Assembly (NCBI GenBank): GCA_052246295.1
Contig: JBQQCO010000027.1
DNA length: 33,253 bases
Source: Piscibacillus sp052246295
GTDB taxonomy: Bacteria > Bacillota > Bacilli > Bacillales > Alkalibacillaceae
Reading direction: 5' to 3' (one strand)
Both the position numbers and the translations under genes were made by a program. Within the stretch, counting starts at the first letter, position 1. Each line of letters starts with the position of its first letter. The notes under the pieces were generated by a model. It made no database searches, was not told where the DNA came from, and saw only the letters and a program-made list of their open reading frames with translations. Of this stretch, positions 24,902 through 32,583 are shown one piece after another.

Positions 24902-25465
24902 TTACTTAGTATTGTAAGTATTCATAACTTCTAAAAATGACTGTTTCATCCAATCTTCACAAGCATAACCCGACTTCTCAATGGCTTCTTCAACATCGGG
25001 TCGCTCCGCCTTCGAAAATTTACCTAATACATAATCGACAACAGGTAAGTCAGTTTCTGGTCGTCCAATTCCAAGCCGAATACGGTTAAACTCTTTGGTC
25101 CCGAGTTGATCAATAATGTTTCTAATCCCATTATGACCTCCGTGACCACCTTTTTGTCTTAAGCGGATACGTCCTGTAGGTAAATCTAAGTCATCATAAA
25201 TTACCACAATGTCTTGTGGGTCAATGTCATAATAGTCTACTACTTTCTTAACTGCGTTTCCTGATAAGTTCATGTAAGTTTGAGGTTTTAACAAAATAAC
25301 TTTTTCGCCATTCCAATGCTCTTCAGTATAATGAGATTCAAAACCACTTTTGCTTAGTTTCCAACCATTTTCTTTTGCAATATGATCCACAACCATAAAG
25401 CCGATGTTATGGCGCGTTTTACGATATTTAAAACCTGGGTTTCCTAACCCGACGATACACTTCAT
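24902..25465 (-). CDS. pth: Peptidyl-tRNA hydrolase
   Basis: Recycles peptidyl-tRNA released from stalled ribosomes (called spoVC in B. subtilis). The 187-residue protein begins MKCIVGLGNPG and has the catalytic His in TRHNIGFM (about 17-24), the Asn-bearing motif QTYMNLSG and GHNGIRN, all conserved in Pth. The start at 25465 follows AAAGGAG; seven further codons upstream contain that site. It is separated from ctc by 298 bp holding the ctc terminator and AT-rich sequence. Confidence 0.96.
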   Translation of the reverse strand: MKCIVGLGNPGFKYRKTRHNIGFMVVDHIAKENGWKLSKSGFESHYTEEHWNGEKVILLKPQTYMNLSGNAVKKVVDYYDIDPQDIVVIYDDLDLPTGRIRLRQKGGHGGHNGIRNIIDQLGTKEFNRIRLGIGRPETDLPVVDYVLGKFSKAERPDVEEAIEKSGYACEDWMKQSFLEVMNTYNTK

Positions 25466-25697
25466 ATTATGCGACTCCTTTATCATTTAAGCTTGTTAAA
25501 ACAAGTTATTATATAGTTGCTTCAGGCTGGTGCTTTGTTGTGTACGCCCTCAACATTGAATTTTAACAAAATACTATATTAAATTTAATTATTTCAGTAG
25601 CTTTTTATGTAAGGATATACTTAAGTGTTTCACAAACCTATAAGAGTCATTCTCTATCAACAGATATTTAACCTTCTGTTTATGAGTAATTGATGAA

Positions 25698-25742
25698 ATA
25701 AATAAAGATCGAAGCCGAATGGTATGTGACTTCGATCTTTAC
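25698..25742 (-). terminator. Terminator after ctc
   Basis: A perfect 11-bp stem AAAGATCGAAG / CTTCGATCTTT (25704-25740) with a 15-nt loop and an ATTTATTTC tail on the minus strand, about 23 bp after the ctc stop. The rest of the gap toward pth (25466-25697) shows no gene and only a small CTTGTTTTAACAAG hairpin near 25490. Confidence 0.8.
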
Positions 25743-25763
25743 ACTTATTAAAAATCTTACTAA

Positions 25764-26405
25764 TTATTCTTCTTCACTATCTTCTTTTTCATTAATTACT
25801 TCAGGCTCTGCGTCTGTTTCGCCGCCTTCTTCACCCACTTCAGGAACTTCTGCTGATTGAGGTGGTAAGATTGTAATGACAGTTGTTTCAGGGTCATCTA
25901 GGATTTCGTAACCTTTACCTGATTTTAAGTCACTAATTGTGATACTATCACCAATCGTTAATTCAGAGACATCAATTGCGATCTCTTCTGGAATGTTATT
26001 TGGTGTTGAGCGAACATTAATTGTGTGTAACGTTTGCTGCTTAACCCCACCGTCTTTCACACCTTGTGGTTCGCCTTCAAAGTTAATATTAACTTCTACA
26101 TCTACTTCAGTAGACATATCAACTTGATAGAAGTCAGCGTGTACTAACTCATCTTTAATGATATCTGCCTGATAATCATAAAGCATGACATTTAGCTTAT
26201 CTTTACCTTCTACCTCAAGTGAAAATACAGCGTTACGACCTTCGTCGCGAACGTTTTTAATTAGTTCAACGCCTTCAACAGCTACAGTAAGAGGTTCTTT
26301 ACCTTTACCGTATACAACTGCTGGAACGTAACCTTCATTTCTTAAACGTTTAGTTTGTGACCTGCGTAGATCTGAGCGATCTTTCGCTTGAATTGTTGCT
26401 GCCAT
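25764..26405 (-). CDS. ctc: Ribosomal protein bL25, general-stress (Ctc) form
   Basis: A 5S rRNA-binding large-subunit protein. The 213-residue protein has the L25 N-terminal domain (KDRSDLRRSQTKRLRNEGYV, PAVVYGKGKEP) at 1-90 and a TL5/Ctc-type C-terminal beta domain (about 95-180), then an acidic tail with alternating Glu and Gly ending EDSEEE. The start at 26405 (MAATIQAKDR) follows GGAGGTT. In B. subtilis ctc is SigB-dependent; upstream I see a TATAAT at 26453-26458 but no clear SigB site. Confidence 0.95.
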   Translation of the reverse strand: MAATIQAKDRSDLRRSQTKRLRNEGYVPAVVYGKGKEPLTVAVEGVELIKNVRDEGRNAVFSLEVEGKDKLNVMLYDYQADIIKDELVHADFYQVDMSTEVDVEVNINFEGEPQGVKDGGVKQQTLHTINVRSTPNNIPEEIAIDVSELTIGDSITISDLKSGKGYEILDDPETTVITILPPQSAEVPEVGEEGGETDAEPEVINEKEDSEEE

Positions 26406-26506
26406 GATTTTCAACCTCCGTAATTTTTAATCTATTATTTCCCCTTCCCTTTATTATACCTTTTTAAACTAAGAAGTAAAATTATAGAGACTGTTTTGTT
26501 AACCTT

Positions 26507-26520
26507 GTTAGTCAACTAAC
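26507..26520. promoter_or_regulatory. Perfect 14-bp palindrome between prs and ctc
   Basis: GTTAGTCAACTAAC reads the same on both strands and lies about 100 bp before ctc. It could be an operator half of the ctc control region, but no regulator is recognised. A hairpin GCTGTTT/AAACGGC without a T run lies near 26538-26556. Confidence 0.35.
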
Positions 26521-26595
26521 TCAAGACAGACGCTGCCCTAAGCCGTTTGAAAACAGCCAATATTAAAAATTACAATCATTCTATGAAGTTGATTA

Positions 26596-27549
26596 TTAAT
26601 CGAATAATGTGCTGATTGAACGATGTTCGTGTACACGTTTTATTGACTCAGCAATTAACTTGCCAACAGATAGTTGTGTAATCTTAGGAGACTGCTTGTC
26701 TTCTGATAAAGGAATGCTGTTTGTCACGGCTAATTCTTTAATTTTTGAGTTATCGATTCGTTCAATAGCAGGGCCTGATAATACAGGGTGTGTACAGCAT
26801 GCGTATACTTCTTTAGCTCCGTTTTCCATCATTGCATTAGCCGCAAGAGTGATTGTTCCAGCTGTATCAATAATATCATCAATTAAAATAGCTGTTTTGC
26901 CTTCTACATTACCGACAATATTCATCACTTCAGCCACATTTGGCTTAGGACGGCGTTTGTCAATAATCGCAATTGGTGCTTTTAAGCGGTCAGCTAACAT
27001 CCTAGCTCTTGTTACACCACCGTGGTCAGGTGATACAACTACTACATCTTCTAAATTCTTCTGAACGAAGTGTTCACTTAGAATCTTTACACCTACCAAG
27101 TGATCAATAGGGATGTTAAAGAAGCCTTGAATTTGTGCTGCGTGTAAATCAAGCGTGATGACACGGTCCGCACCTGCTGTTTCTAACAGATCAGCAACTA
27201 ATTTGGAAGTGATTGGTTCTCTTGAACGTGCTTTACGGTCCTGACGAGCATAACCGTAATAAGGCATGACAATATTAATCGTTCTTGCTGATGCACGTTT
27301 TAAAGCATCAACCATGATTAAGAGCTCCATTAGATGTTCGTTAACAGGAGCTGATGTGGATTGCACTACGAATACATCACATCCACGAATACTTTCTTCA
27401 ATGTTAATCTGTACTTCTCCATCACTGAAGCGTTTGACTGAGCTTTTACCTAATTCAACACCTACATGATCAGCAATTTCTTTAGCTAAACCTGGGTTTG
27501 AATTAAGACTAAAGACTTTTAAGTAAGGGTCATTGTAATGGTTTGGCAT
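26596..27549 (-). CDS. prs: Ribose-phosphate pyrophosphokinase
   Basis: Makes PRPP from ribose-5-phosphate and ATP, feeding purine, pyrimidine, His and Trp synthesis. The 317-residue protein has the class I PRPP synthase motifs: RQDRKARSREPITSK (flexible catalytic loop), DLHAAQIQGFF, VSPDHGGVTRAR and the PRPP-binding motif LIDDIIDTAGT. The length is identical to B. subtilis Prs. The start at 27549 (MPNHYNDP) follows GGAGGTT. It lies 26 bp after glmU and is probably co-transcribed with it. Confidence 0.97.
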   Translation of the reverse strand: MPNHYNDPYLKVFSLNSNPGLAKEIADHVGVELGKSSVKRFSDGEVQINIEESIRGCDVFVVQSTSAPVNEHLMELLIMVDALKRASARTINIVMPYYGYARQDRKARSREPITSKLVADLLETAGADRVITLDLHAAQIQGFFNIPIDHLVGVKILSEHFVQKNLEDVVVVSPDHGGVTRARMLADRLKAPIAIIDKRRPKPNVAEVMNIVGNVEGKTAILIDDIIDTAGTITLAANAMMENGAKEVYACCTHPVLSGPAIERIDNSKIKELAVTNSIPLSEDKQSPKITQLSVGKLIAESIKRVHEHRSISTLFD

Positions 27550-27575
27550 AATATAGAGAACCTCCAAAGAATATA

Positions 27576-28949
27576 TTATTGACGTTTTTTCAAACGTTCT
27601 ACATAACCTTCTTTATTTTCTTGACGAGATCTTGCAATCGATAATGATTTTTCAGGAACATCTTTTGTAATTGTCGAACCTGCTGCGACATATGCGCCTT
27701 TCTTAATCGTCACAGGTGCAACTAAGTTAGAATTACAGCCTACAAAAGCTTCATCCTCGATCACTGTCTTATACTTATTTGTTCCATCATAATTGACGGT
27801 AATTGTGCCACAGCCAATGTTAGCATCCTTACCGACTTCAGCATCTCCAATATAAGAAAGATGAGATACTTTACTGTTTGTATCAATAACAGACTTTTTA
27901 ACCTCTACAAAGTTTCCGATTTTAACACCATTTGAGATGTCACTATCTGGACGAATATGTGCATAAGGACCAATATTAACGTTTTGCCCTACTTTGCTAT
28001 CTGCCACGACACTTTGCTTAACAACGGTATTTTCACCAATTACACTATCTTTTATTTCACTATTTGGACCAATGATTGCATCACTTTTAATGACACTGTT
28101 TCCAGAAATTTTCGTGCCTGGTTCAATAGTTACATCAGACTCAATTTCAACTTCTGGACCAATATAAGTGTTCTCAAAATCTATAATAGAAACGCCATTA
28201 CGCATATGCTGTTCGTTAATACGGCGCTGCATAATTCTTTCTGCTTTTGCTAAAGCAACTCGGTCGTTCACACCGATTGTTTCTTCAAAATTCGGTGTTG
28301 TATAAGCTACAACTTTTAATCCACGTTCTTTAGCAATAGATAAAACGTCTGGTAAGTAGTACTCACCTTGAGAGTTATCATTTGATACATTGTCTAATGC
28401 ATCAAATAGCAATTCATTATCAAAACAATATACACCTGTGTTAATTTCATTCACTTTAAGCTCTTCATCTGATGCATCTTTATGTTCAACGATCTTCTCT
28501 ACTTCATTGTGTTCATTGCGAATAACACGACCATAGCCTGTTGGGTCATCTAGTTTAGACGTTAAAACAGATACTTGAGCTTTTTCGTTTTCATGGAACG
28601 TCATAAGTTCACTTAACGTATCACCTGTTAATAGTGGCGTATCACCACAAACGACGATGGTTGTTCCTTCTTTACCCTTCAAGTAACTTTCAGCCATTTG
28701 AACAGCATGTCCAGTACCTAATTGCTCTTCTTGAAGTGCGTACTTTGTTCGTTCGCCTAGTTGTTCTTTAACCAAATCAGAGCCGTGGCCAATGATCGTA
28801 ATCATTTCCTTGAGATTTAGACCTGATAACTGGTCGACCACATGTTCAACCATAGGCTTGCCACACACCGGGTGTAGCACTTTATATAACTTCGATTTCA
28901 TACGTGTACCTTTACCAGCCGCTAACACCACGGCATATCTATTTGACAT
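27576..28949 (-). CDS. glmU: Bifunctional GlmU: GlcN-1-P acetyltransferase / GlcNAc-1-P uridyltransferase
   Basis: Makes UDP-GlcNAc for peptidoglycan and teichoic acid. The 457-residue protein has an N-terminal nucleotidyltransferase domain (VVLAAGKGTRMKSKLYKVLH at 7-26, LGTGHAVQMAE, VCGDTPLL) and a C-terminal left-handed beta-helix of hexapeptide repeats from about 250 (IGPEVEIESDVTIEPGT, IGNFVEVKKS, NYDGTNKYKT) with the catalytic His in GPYAHIRP. The start at 28949 follows GGAGGG with 8-nt spacing. A SigA-type promoter (28985-29013) lies upstream. Confidence 0.97.
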   Translation of the reverse strand: MSNRYAVVLAAGKGTRMKSKLYKVLHPVCGKPMVEHVVDQLSGLNLKEMITIIGHGSDLVKEQLGERTKYALQEEQLGTGHAVQMAESYLKGKEGTTIVVCGDTPLLTGDTLSELMTFHENEKAQVSVLTSKLDDPTGYGRVIRNEHNEVEKIVEHKDASDEELKVNEINTGVYCFDNELLFDALDNVSNDNSQGEYYLPDVLSIAKERGLKVVAYTTPNFEETIGVNDRVALAKAERIMQRRINEQHMRNGVSIIDFENTYIGPEVEIESDVTIEPGTKISGNSVIKSDAIIGPNSEIKDSVIGENTVVKQSVVADSKVGQNVNIGPYAHIRPDSDISNGVKIGNFVEVKKSVIDTNSKVSHLSYIGDAEVGKDANIGCGTITVNYDGTNKYKTVIEDEAFVGCNSNLVAPVTIKKGAYVAAGSTITKDVPEKSLSIARSRQENKEGYVERLKKRQ

Positions 28950-28984
28950 ATTCATTTCCCTCCAACACATTCTCATCCATTATG

Positions 28985-29013
28985 AATATATCTTAAATTA
29001 TAAGCGCTTGCAA
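28985..29013 (-). promoter_or_regulatory. SigA promoter for glmU-prs
   Basis: Minus strand TTGCAA (29008-29013), 17-bp spacer, TATATT (28985-28990). The segment 28997-29013 also reads TTGCAAGCGCTTATAAT, one mismatch from the catabolite-response (cre) consensus, and overlaps the promoter. Confidence 0.55.
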
Positions 29014-29150
29014 CTTAACAGCGTCTAAATATATTTACAATATTGTGATGATAAACTCTGCTAAACCAGGGATATTTTGGTCTAATTAAAATGCAACAAG
29101 TAAGGAGCTTGCGTGTTTTTTATTTTAGGTTAAATTTTCTAGAGATGTCC

Positions 29151-29369
29151 AGGTAGGCCTGACACTCCTACGGGAAAAGCGAGCCAGGCGAGACCCCACA
29201 GGATGCGCCTGCGATTACTCGGCGCAAGGGTGCAAAGAAGATTATTCAAGTAGCACCCTGGCTCGCGGATCGCCCGTGGAAAGGGAAGGCCTAACCTGGA
29301 AGGTTACTCTTAAGACTTATAGTTAATTATCAGAAAATAACCTTTACCCCAACAAATATTATAGAGCCA
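29151..29369 (+). repeat. 219-nt dispersed repeat, copy B
   Basis: The second copy, inverted relative to 14634-14852 and of equal length. The 155-nt core (29151-29305) differs from copy A only at a few sites near its ends. The remaining 64 nt share blocks such as AATTATCAGA, AACCT, TACCCC and TAGAGCCA. Its right end abuts the spoVG terminator at 29369. On the minus strand this end reads like an ISL3-type terminal repeat. The 29014-29150 stretch between it and the glmU promoter shows nothing recognisable. Confidence 0.9.
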
Positions 29370-29405
29370 AAAAAAGAGCCTAATCACACTTGATTAGACT
29401 CTTTT
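29369..29405 (-). terminator. Terminator after spoVG
   Basis: On the minus strand AAAAGAGTCTAATCA / TGATTAGGCTCTTTT with loop AGTG, followed by further T residues; one wobble pair in about 15. It lies 7 bp after the spoVG stop. Confidence 0.92.
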
Positions 29406-29411
29406 GCCATA

Positions 29412-29699
29412 TTAAGAAGCACCTGCTTCTTCATATTCGACTTCCTCACCGACGCGGTGGTATTCTTCTAAGACTGCATCTTGAATTTTACCACGTGTGT
29501 CAGAATTGATTGGGTGAGCAATGTCTCTAAACTCACCATCCGGTGTACGCTTACTTGGCATAGCTACAAATAAGCCGTTGTTCCCATCAATGACACGAAT
29601 ATCGTGAACGACAAACTCCCCATCTAAAGTGATCGATGCGATCGCGCGCATTCGACCATCCGTGTTCACTCGGCGCAATCTTACGTCAGTTACTTGCAT
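29412..29699 (-). CDS. spoVG: SpoVG, RNA/DNA-binding regulator
   Basis: Affects septation timing in sporulation and, in related Firmicutes, acts as a nucleic-acid-binding regulator. The 95-residue protein is typical: MQVTDVRLRRVNTDGRMRAI, ASITLDGEFVVHDIRVI, VAMPSKRTPDGEFRDIAHPI and an acidic C-terminus. The start at 29699 follows AAAGGTGG. The SigH promoter at 29799-29827 has the same layout as in B. subtilis. The preceding gene yabJ of B. subtilis is missing here. Confidence 0.97.
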   Translation of the reverse strand: MQVTDVRLRRVNTDGRMRAIASITLDGEFVVHDIRVIDGNNGLFVAMPSKRTPDGEFRDIAHPINSDTRGKIQDAVLEEYHRVGEEVEYEEAGAS

Positions 29700-29798
29700 T
29701 ATGTCTCACCACCTTTAAAAAATTACTAGCTTTAAAAGCTTCGAAAAATAGATTGAATAATGGCAAAAATCAATCTAAAAAATAAGGACTTATTTCTA

Positions 29799-29827
29799 AA
29801 GTTCCACAAGATTTTAAATTATCCTTC
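29799..29827 (-). promoter_or_regulatory. SigH promoter for spoVG with upstream AT tract
   Basis: Minus strand GAAGGATAA (29819-29827), 11-bp spacer, GTGGAACTT (29799-29807). The -35 fits RnAGGAwww and the -10 differs at one site from RnnGAATww. From memory, B. subtilis spoVG has the same 11-bp spacing with GCAGGATTT and GTGGAATTG. Upstream (29828-29930) is an extreme A/T tract like the AbrB-binding, activity-boosting region known for that gene. Confidence 0.75.
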
Positions 29828-29930
29828 TATTTTTTGAAAAAATTTAAAAAAATATTAAATTTATATGTTAATTATGAGATTACTAGATAATATAAAGACT
29901 TTCAATATTTTGAAGATAAAATTTTTAATC

Positions 29931-29970
29931 AAAAAAATCCCCGAGCAGGAAAAATCCTTAGTTCGGGGAT
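29931..29970 (-). terminator. Terminator after purR
   Basis: On the minus strand ATCCCCGA...TCGGGGAT (29937-29970) followed by TTTTTTT, 14 bp after the purR stop. Confidence 0.88.
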
Positions 29971-29983
29971 TAAATTCATAAAA

Positions 29984-30796
29984 TTAATTAAAGTAATTTC
30001 CTTTTTCAACTTTAATGGTTTGTTGAATTTCATCAACTTCCATAACTCTAATTAATGAAATATAATCTTGTACTTTACGGTCTTCTTCTTCATCCTCAGC
30101 TTCAGCTAATACACCAATACCTTTAACGTTTGCATTGAATTCGTGCATTAAGCTTTTCATACCTTGGATTGTCCCTCCAGCTTTCATAAAGTCATCAACG
30201 ATTAAGACATTCGAACCTTCTTCGATGCTTCTCTTAGCAAGTACCATTGTTTGTATCTTTCTAGAAGAACCTGAAACGTAATTAATACTCACCGTTGAGC
30301 CTTCTGTCACTTTAGGATCTCGTCTTATAATCACAACTGGGACACCAATCACTTGCGCAACTGCATACGCTAAGGGAATTCCCTTTGTCGCGACTGTTAC
30401 GACATAATCAATCTCAGAATGTTCAAAAGCTGAAGCGAATACTTGACCAATTTCACGTATATAAGTTGGATGACCTAATAAGTCACTCATATAAACATAA
30501 CCGCCTGGTAAGATTCTAGATGGATCCTCCAATTGTGATATAAGATGTTCAACAATTGTTGTAGCTTGGTCATTAGATATGTCAGGAATGTACTGAACAC
30601 CCCCAGCTGCTCCAGCAACTGTTTTCAACTCACCAATTCCCATCTGCCTGAACATATTATCAATAATATCTATATCTTCACTAATAGATGATTTCGCAGC
30701 TTGATATTCCTCAACAAAGTAAGGTAGTGAGCTTAACGTCTTAGGGTTATTCAAGAAATAGTGGGTCATAGCCACTAAACGTTCGCTTCGTTTCAT
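29984..30796 (-). CDS. purR: Purine operon repressor PurR
   Basis: A PRPP-responsive repressor of purine genes in Firmicutes. The 270-residue protein has an N-terminal winged-helix domain (MKRSERLVAMTHYFLNNPKT, about 1-72) and a phosphoribosyltransferase-like domain with the PRPP motif LIVDDFMKAGGT at about 203-214. The start at 30796 follows GAGGTGAA. A PurBox-like sequence (30811-30823) lies in its leader, consistent with autoregulation. ispE precedes it by 68 bp and yabJ, its usual partner in B. subtilis, is absent. Confidence 0.96.
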   Translation of the reverse strand: MKRSERLVAMTHYFLNNPKTLSSLPYFVEEYQAAKSSISEDIDIIDNMFRQMGIGELKTVAGAAGGVQYIPDISNDQATTIVEHLISQLEDPSRILPGGYVYMSDLLGHPTYIREIGQVFASAFEHSEIDYVVTVATKGIPLAYAVAQVIGVPVVIIRRDPKVTEGSTVSINYVSGSSRKIQTMVLAKRSIEEGSNVLIVDDFMKAGGTIQGMKSLMHEFNANVKGIGVLAEAEDEEEDRKVQDYISLIRVMEVDEIQQTIKVEKGNYFN

Positions 30797-30810
30797 ATGC
30801 CGTTCACCTC

Positions 30811-30855
30811 AAAACCGAATATTCTTTGTTGACTATACCATGATTGAACGGATTT
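30811..30855. promoter_or_regulatory. PurBox-like operator and promoter of purR
   Basis: The plus strand AAAACCGAATATT (30811-30823) matches the PurBox AwwwCCGAACwwT at 12 of 13 positions. ATTGAACGGATTT (30843-30855) matches the opposite-orientation box at 11 of 13. Between them, on the minus strand, TGGTATAGT (30832-30840) is an extended -10 element, so bound PurR would cover the purR promoter. The spacing of the pair (19 bp) is slightly larger than the 16-17 bp known in B. subtilis. Confidence 0.55.
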
Positions 30856-30864
30856 ATCCATAAA

Positions 30865-31713
30865 TTAGCGCAACATCCTTACAGCATATACTTCTGAACA
30901 GAAGCCTCGTAAACTGTTGTAGATTCTTACTGCTTTTTCTTCTTTAGCAACTAACGAAAAAACCGTAGGCCCACTTCCACTCATCAGAACCCCATCTCCA
31001 CCTGTTTTCTCCATACGTTGTTTAATTTGCGCAACTTGCGAATGCATGGAAATAGTGATTGGCTCTAACACGTTTCCTAAATGTTGACAGAGAGCTTTAA
31101 AGTTTTGATTTTCAAGTGCTTTAATAGCTGCTTGGGTATTAGGGTGTTGCATGTCATCAAAATTAACTTTGCCGTAAACATCTTTTGTAGAAACTCCGAT
31201 GTTTGGTTTCGCAAGTACAACCCAAGAGGCTGGCGGAGATGGTAGTGGCGTGAGTTGTTCTCCACGCCCTTTTGCAAGTGCAGTTCCACCCATGACACAA
31301 AACGGAACATCAGAACCAATCTCACTTCCGAGTACTTGAAGCTCTTGATTTGATAAACCAAGTGCAAACAAACGATTAACACCACGTAGCGTTGCGGCAG
31401 CATCACTACTTCCACCTGCTAACCCAGCTGCTACGGGTATTTTTTTGTCTAAATGTATGCGAATTCCGGACTTGATATTATATCGTTCTTTTATTAAAGT
31501 TGCAGCTTGAAACGCTAAATTGCGTTGGTCATTTGGAACAAATCGATTTTCTGATGCTATCTCAACCTTGTCTTGATCCATTTTCTCAAAGGATAAACGA
31601 TCAGCTAAATCAATAGTCGTCATGACCATCTCAACTTCGTGATAACCGTCATCACGTTTATGTAAAACATCTAATGTTAAATTTATCTTTGCCGGTGCTT
31701 TTTCATAGATCAT
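30865..31713 (-). CDS. ispE: 4-diphosphocytidyl-2-C-methyl-D-erythritol kinase
   Basis: An ATP-dependent step of the MEP isoprenoid pathway. The 282-residue GHMP kinase has KAPAKINLTLDVLHKRDDGY at the N-terminus, the phosphate loop PVAAGLAGGSSDAAATLRG (about 92-110) and LMSGSGPTVF near the C-terminus (about 240). The start at 31713 (MIYEKAPAK) follows AGGTGAG about ten bases upstream. The C-terminus RGFCSEVYAVRMLR matches Bacillus homologs. The sspF/veg genes that precede ispE in B. subtilis are replaced by an unrelated islet. Confidence 0.96.
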   Translation of the reverse strand: MIYEKAPAKINLTLDVLHKRDDGYHEVEMVMTTIDLADRLSFEKMDQDKVEIASENRFVPNDQRNLAFQAATLIKERYNIKSGIRIHLDKKIPVAAGLAGGSSDAAATLRGVNRLFALGLSNQELQVLGSEIGSDVPFCVMGGTALAKGRGEQLTPLPSPPASWVVLAKPNIGVSTKDVYGKVNFDDMQHPNTQAAIKALENQNFKALCQHLGNVLEPITISMHSQVAQIKQRMEKTGGDGVLMSGSGPTVFSLVAKEEKAVRIYNSLRGFCSEVYAVRMLR

Positions 31714-31807
31714 TTCAAGTCTCACCTGCCTATGTTTTTCTTTACGATTGTACCACAAGTTGAACTTGGATATAAAACAGAAACGTGCCGTGACTTCCTT
31801 GCGTATA

Positions 31808-31845
31808 TAAAAAAGACTACCTAAAGGTAACCTTTAGGTAGTCTT
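31808..31845 (-). terminator. Terminator after the 31856-32461 gene
   Basis: A perfect 15-bp stem AAGACTACCTAAAGG / CCTTTAGGTAGTCTT with a 3-nt centre, followed on the minus strand by TTTTTTAT, 10 bp after the gene. It isolates this gene from ispE. Confidence 0.9.
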
Positions 31846-31855
31846 CAATAAATAC

Positions 31856-32461
31856 TTATGGAATATTGACTGTATACGACATACTTACAAAGGGGATATT
31901 TACACCCACACTAACTTTTCTTAACCCCTTATTGACCGCATATCCGACTGTACCAGCTACCGAGGCTGTAATGGCGGCTGCGGCACCAGCTCCCCAGGGC
32001 CCCGCTTTAGCGATTTGTTTTATGTGCCAACCAACATACCCTGCTGCAAATCCACCAGCTGCAACAGCACTCATCGCTCTAACTCTTGGACCTAAGTTGA
32101 GGTGTAGACCCACAAAACCTTGAGTTTGGTATTCACCTTCATCTTTTATTTCTTTAAAAGACCCCTTATTAAGATCAGTCGAAATCATTAGTTCCGCATC
32201 TCTTTCAGAAATTCCCATTTCTATAAGCGTTTCCTTATCGGCAGTAAATACAACTTCTCCATTTGAATCTGTTTCGAAGTAGTCCGATAGTTCTACTGCT
32301 AGCTGTTCCGATTCTTCACTTACATTAAAATTCTCCGAAGTTTTTCTATCAATCGATTCTTCATTACCGATATTGTTTATCCCCCCGGCAAAACTTGTTG
32401 GAGCGAACAAACTAAATACGGTCACAACAACTGTTACTACAATTAAAAACCGTTTAAACAT
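31856..32461 (-). CDS. Secreted hypothetical protein with Ala/Gly-rich hydrophobic C-terminal region
   Basis: Family not recognised. The 201-residue product has a clear signal peptide: KR at 3-4, a hydrophobic core at 5-20 and a likely cleavage after SFA at 25. Residues 26-112 are acidic and hydrophilic (EMGISERDAELM at 81-92). Residues 115-201 are strikingly different: basic and hydrophobic with Gly/Ala runs (SAVAAGGFAAGYVGW, GPWGAGAAAAITASVAG at 154-170) and a beta-like end VSVGVNIPFVSMSYTVNIP. The precursor-plus-hydrophobic-basic-tail plan recalls secreted bacteriocin or toxin precursors, but no cysteines or known leader are present, so this is only a suggestion. The start at 32461 has AGGAGG and the gene has its own terminator. 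Confidence 0.8.
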   Translation of the reverse strand: MFKRFLIVVTVVVTVFSLFAPTSFAGGINNIGNEESIDRKTSENFNVSEESEQLAVELSDYFETDSNGEVVFTADKETLIEMGISERDAELMISTDLNKGSFKEIKDEGEYQTQGFVGLHLNLGPRVRAMSAVAAGGFAAGYVGWHIKQIAKAGPWGAGAAAAITASVAGTVGYAVNKGLRKVSVGVNIPFVSMSYTVNIP

Positions 32462-32583
32462 AAAAAAACCTCCTAGTTTATTTTAACTCAGAAGTTTATA
32501 CTAGGTGTAATAATTATAATATGATAAAATGTAAAAAAAAGTCAAAAAATTAAAATAAATTACATTTTTGGAGGATTACTATC
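32462..32583. promoter_or_regulatory. Divergent AT-rich promoter region
   Basis: The 122-bp gap drives two genes away from each other. It holds overlapping -10-like elements (TATAAT at 32515-32520 on plus; TAGTAT and TATTAC on minus) in almost pure AT sequence. The -35 elements cannot be assigned with confidence. Confidence 0.4.

Noticed and set aside
26521..26595. Terminator after prs
   Set aside because: A GCTGTTT/AAACGGC hairpin is present near 26538-26556 but no T run follows it, so I do not call a terminator.
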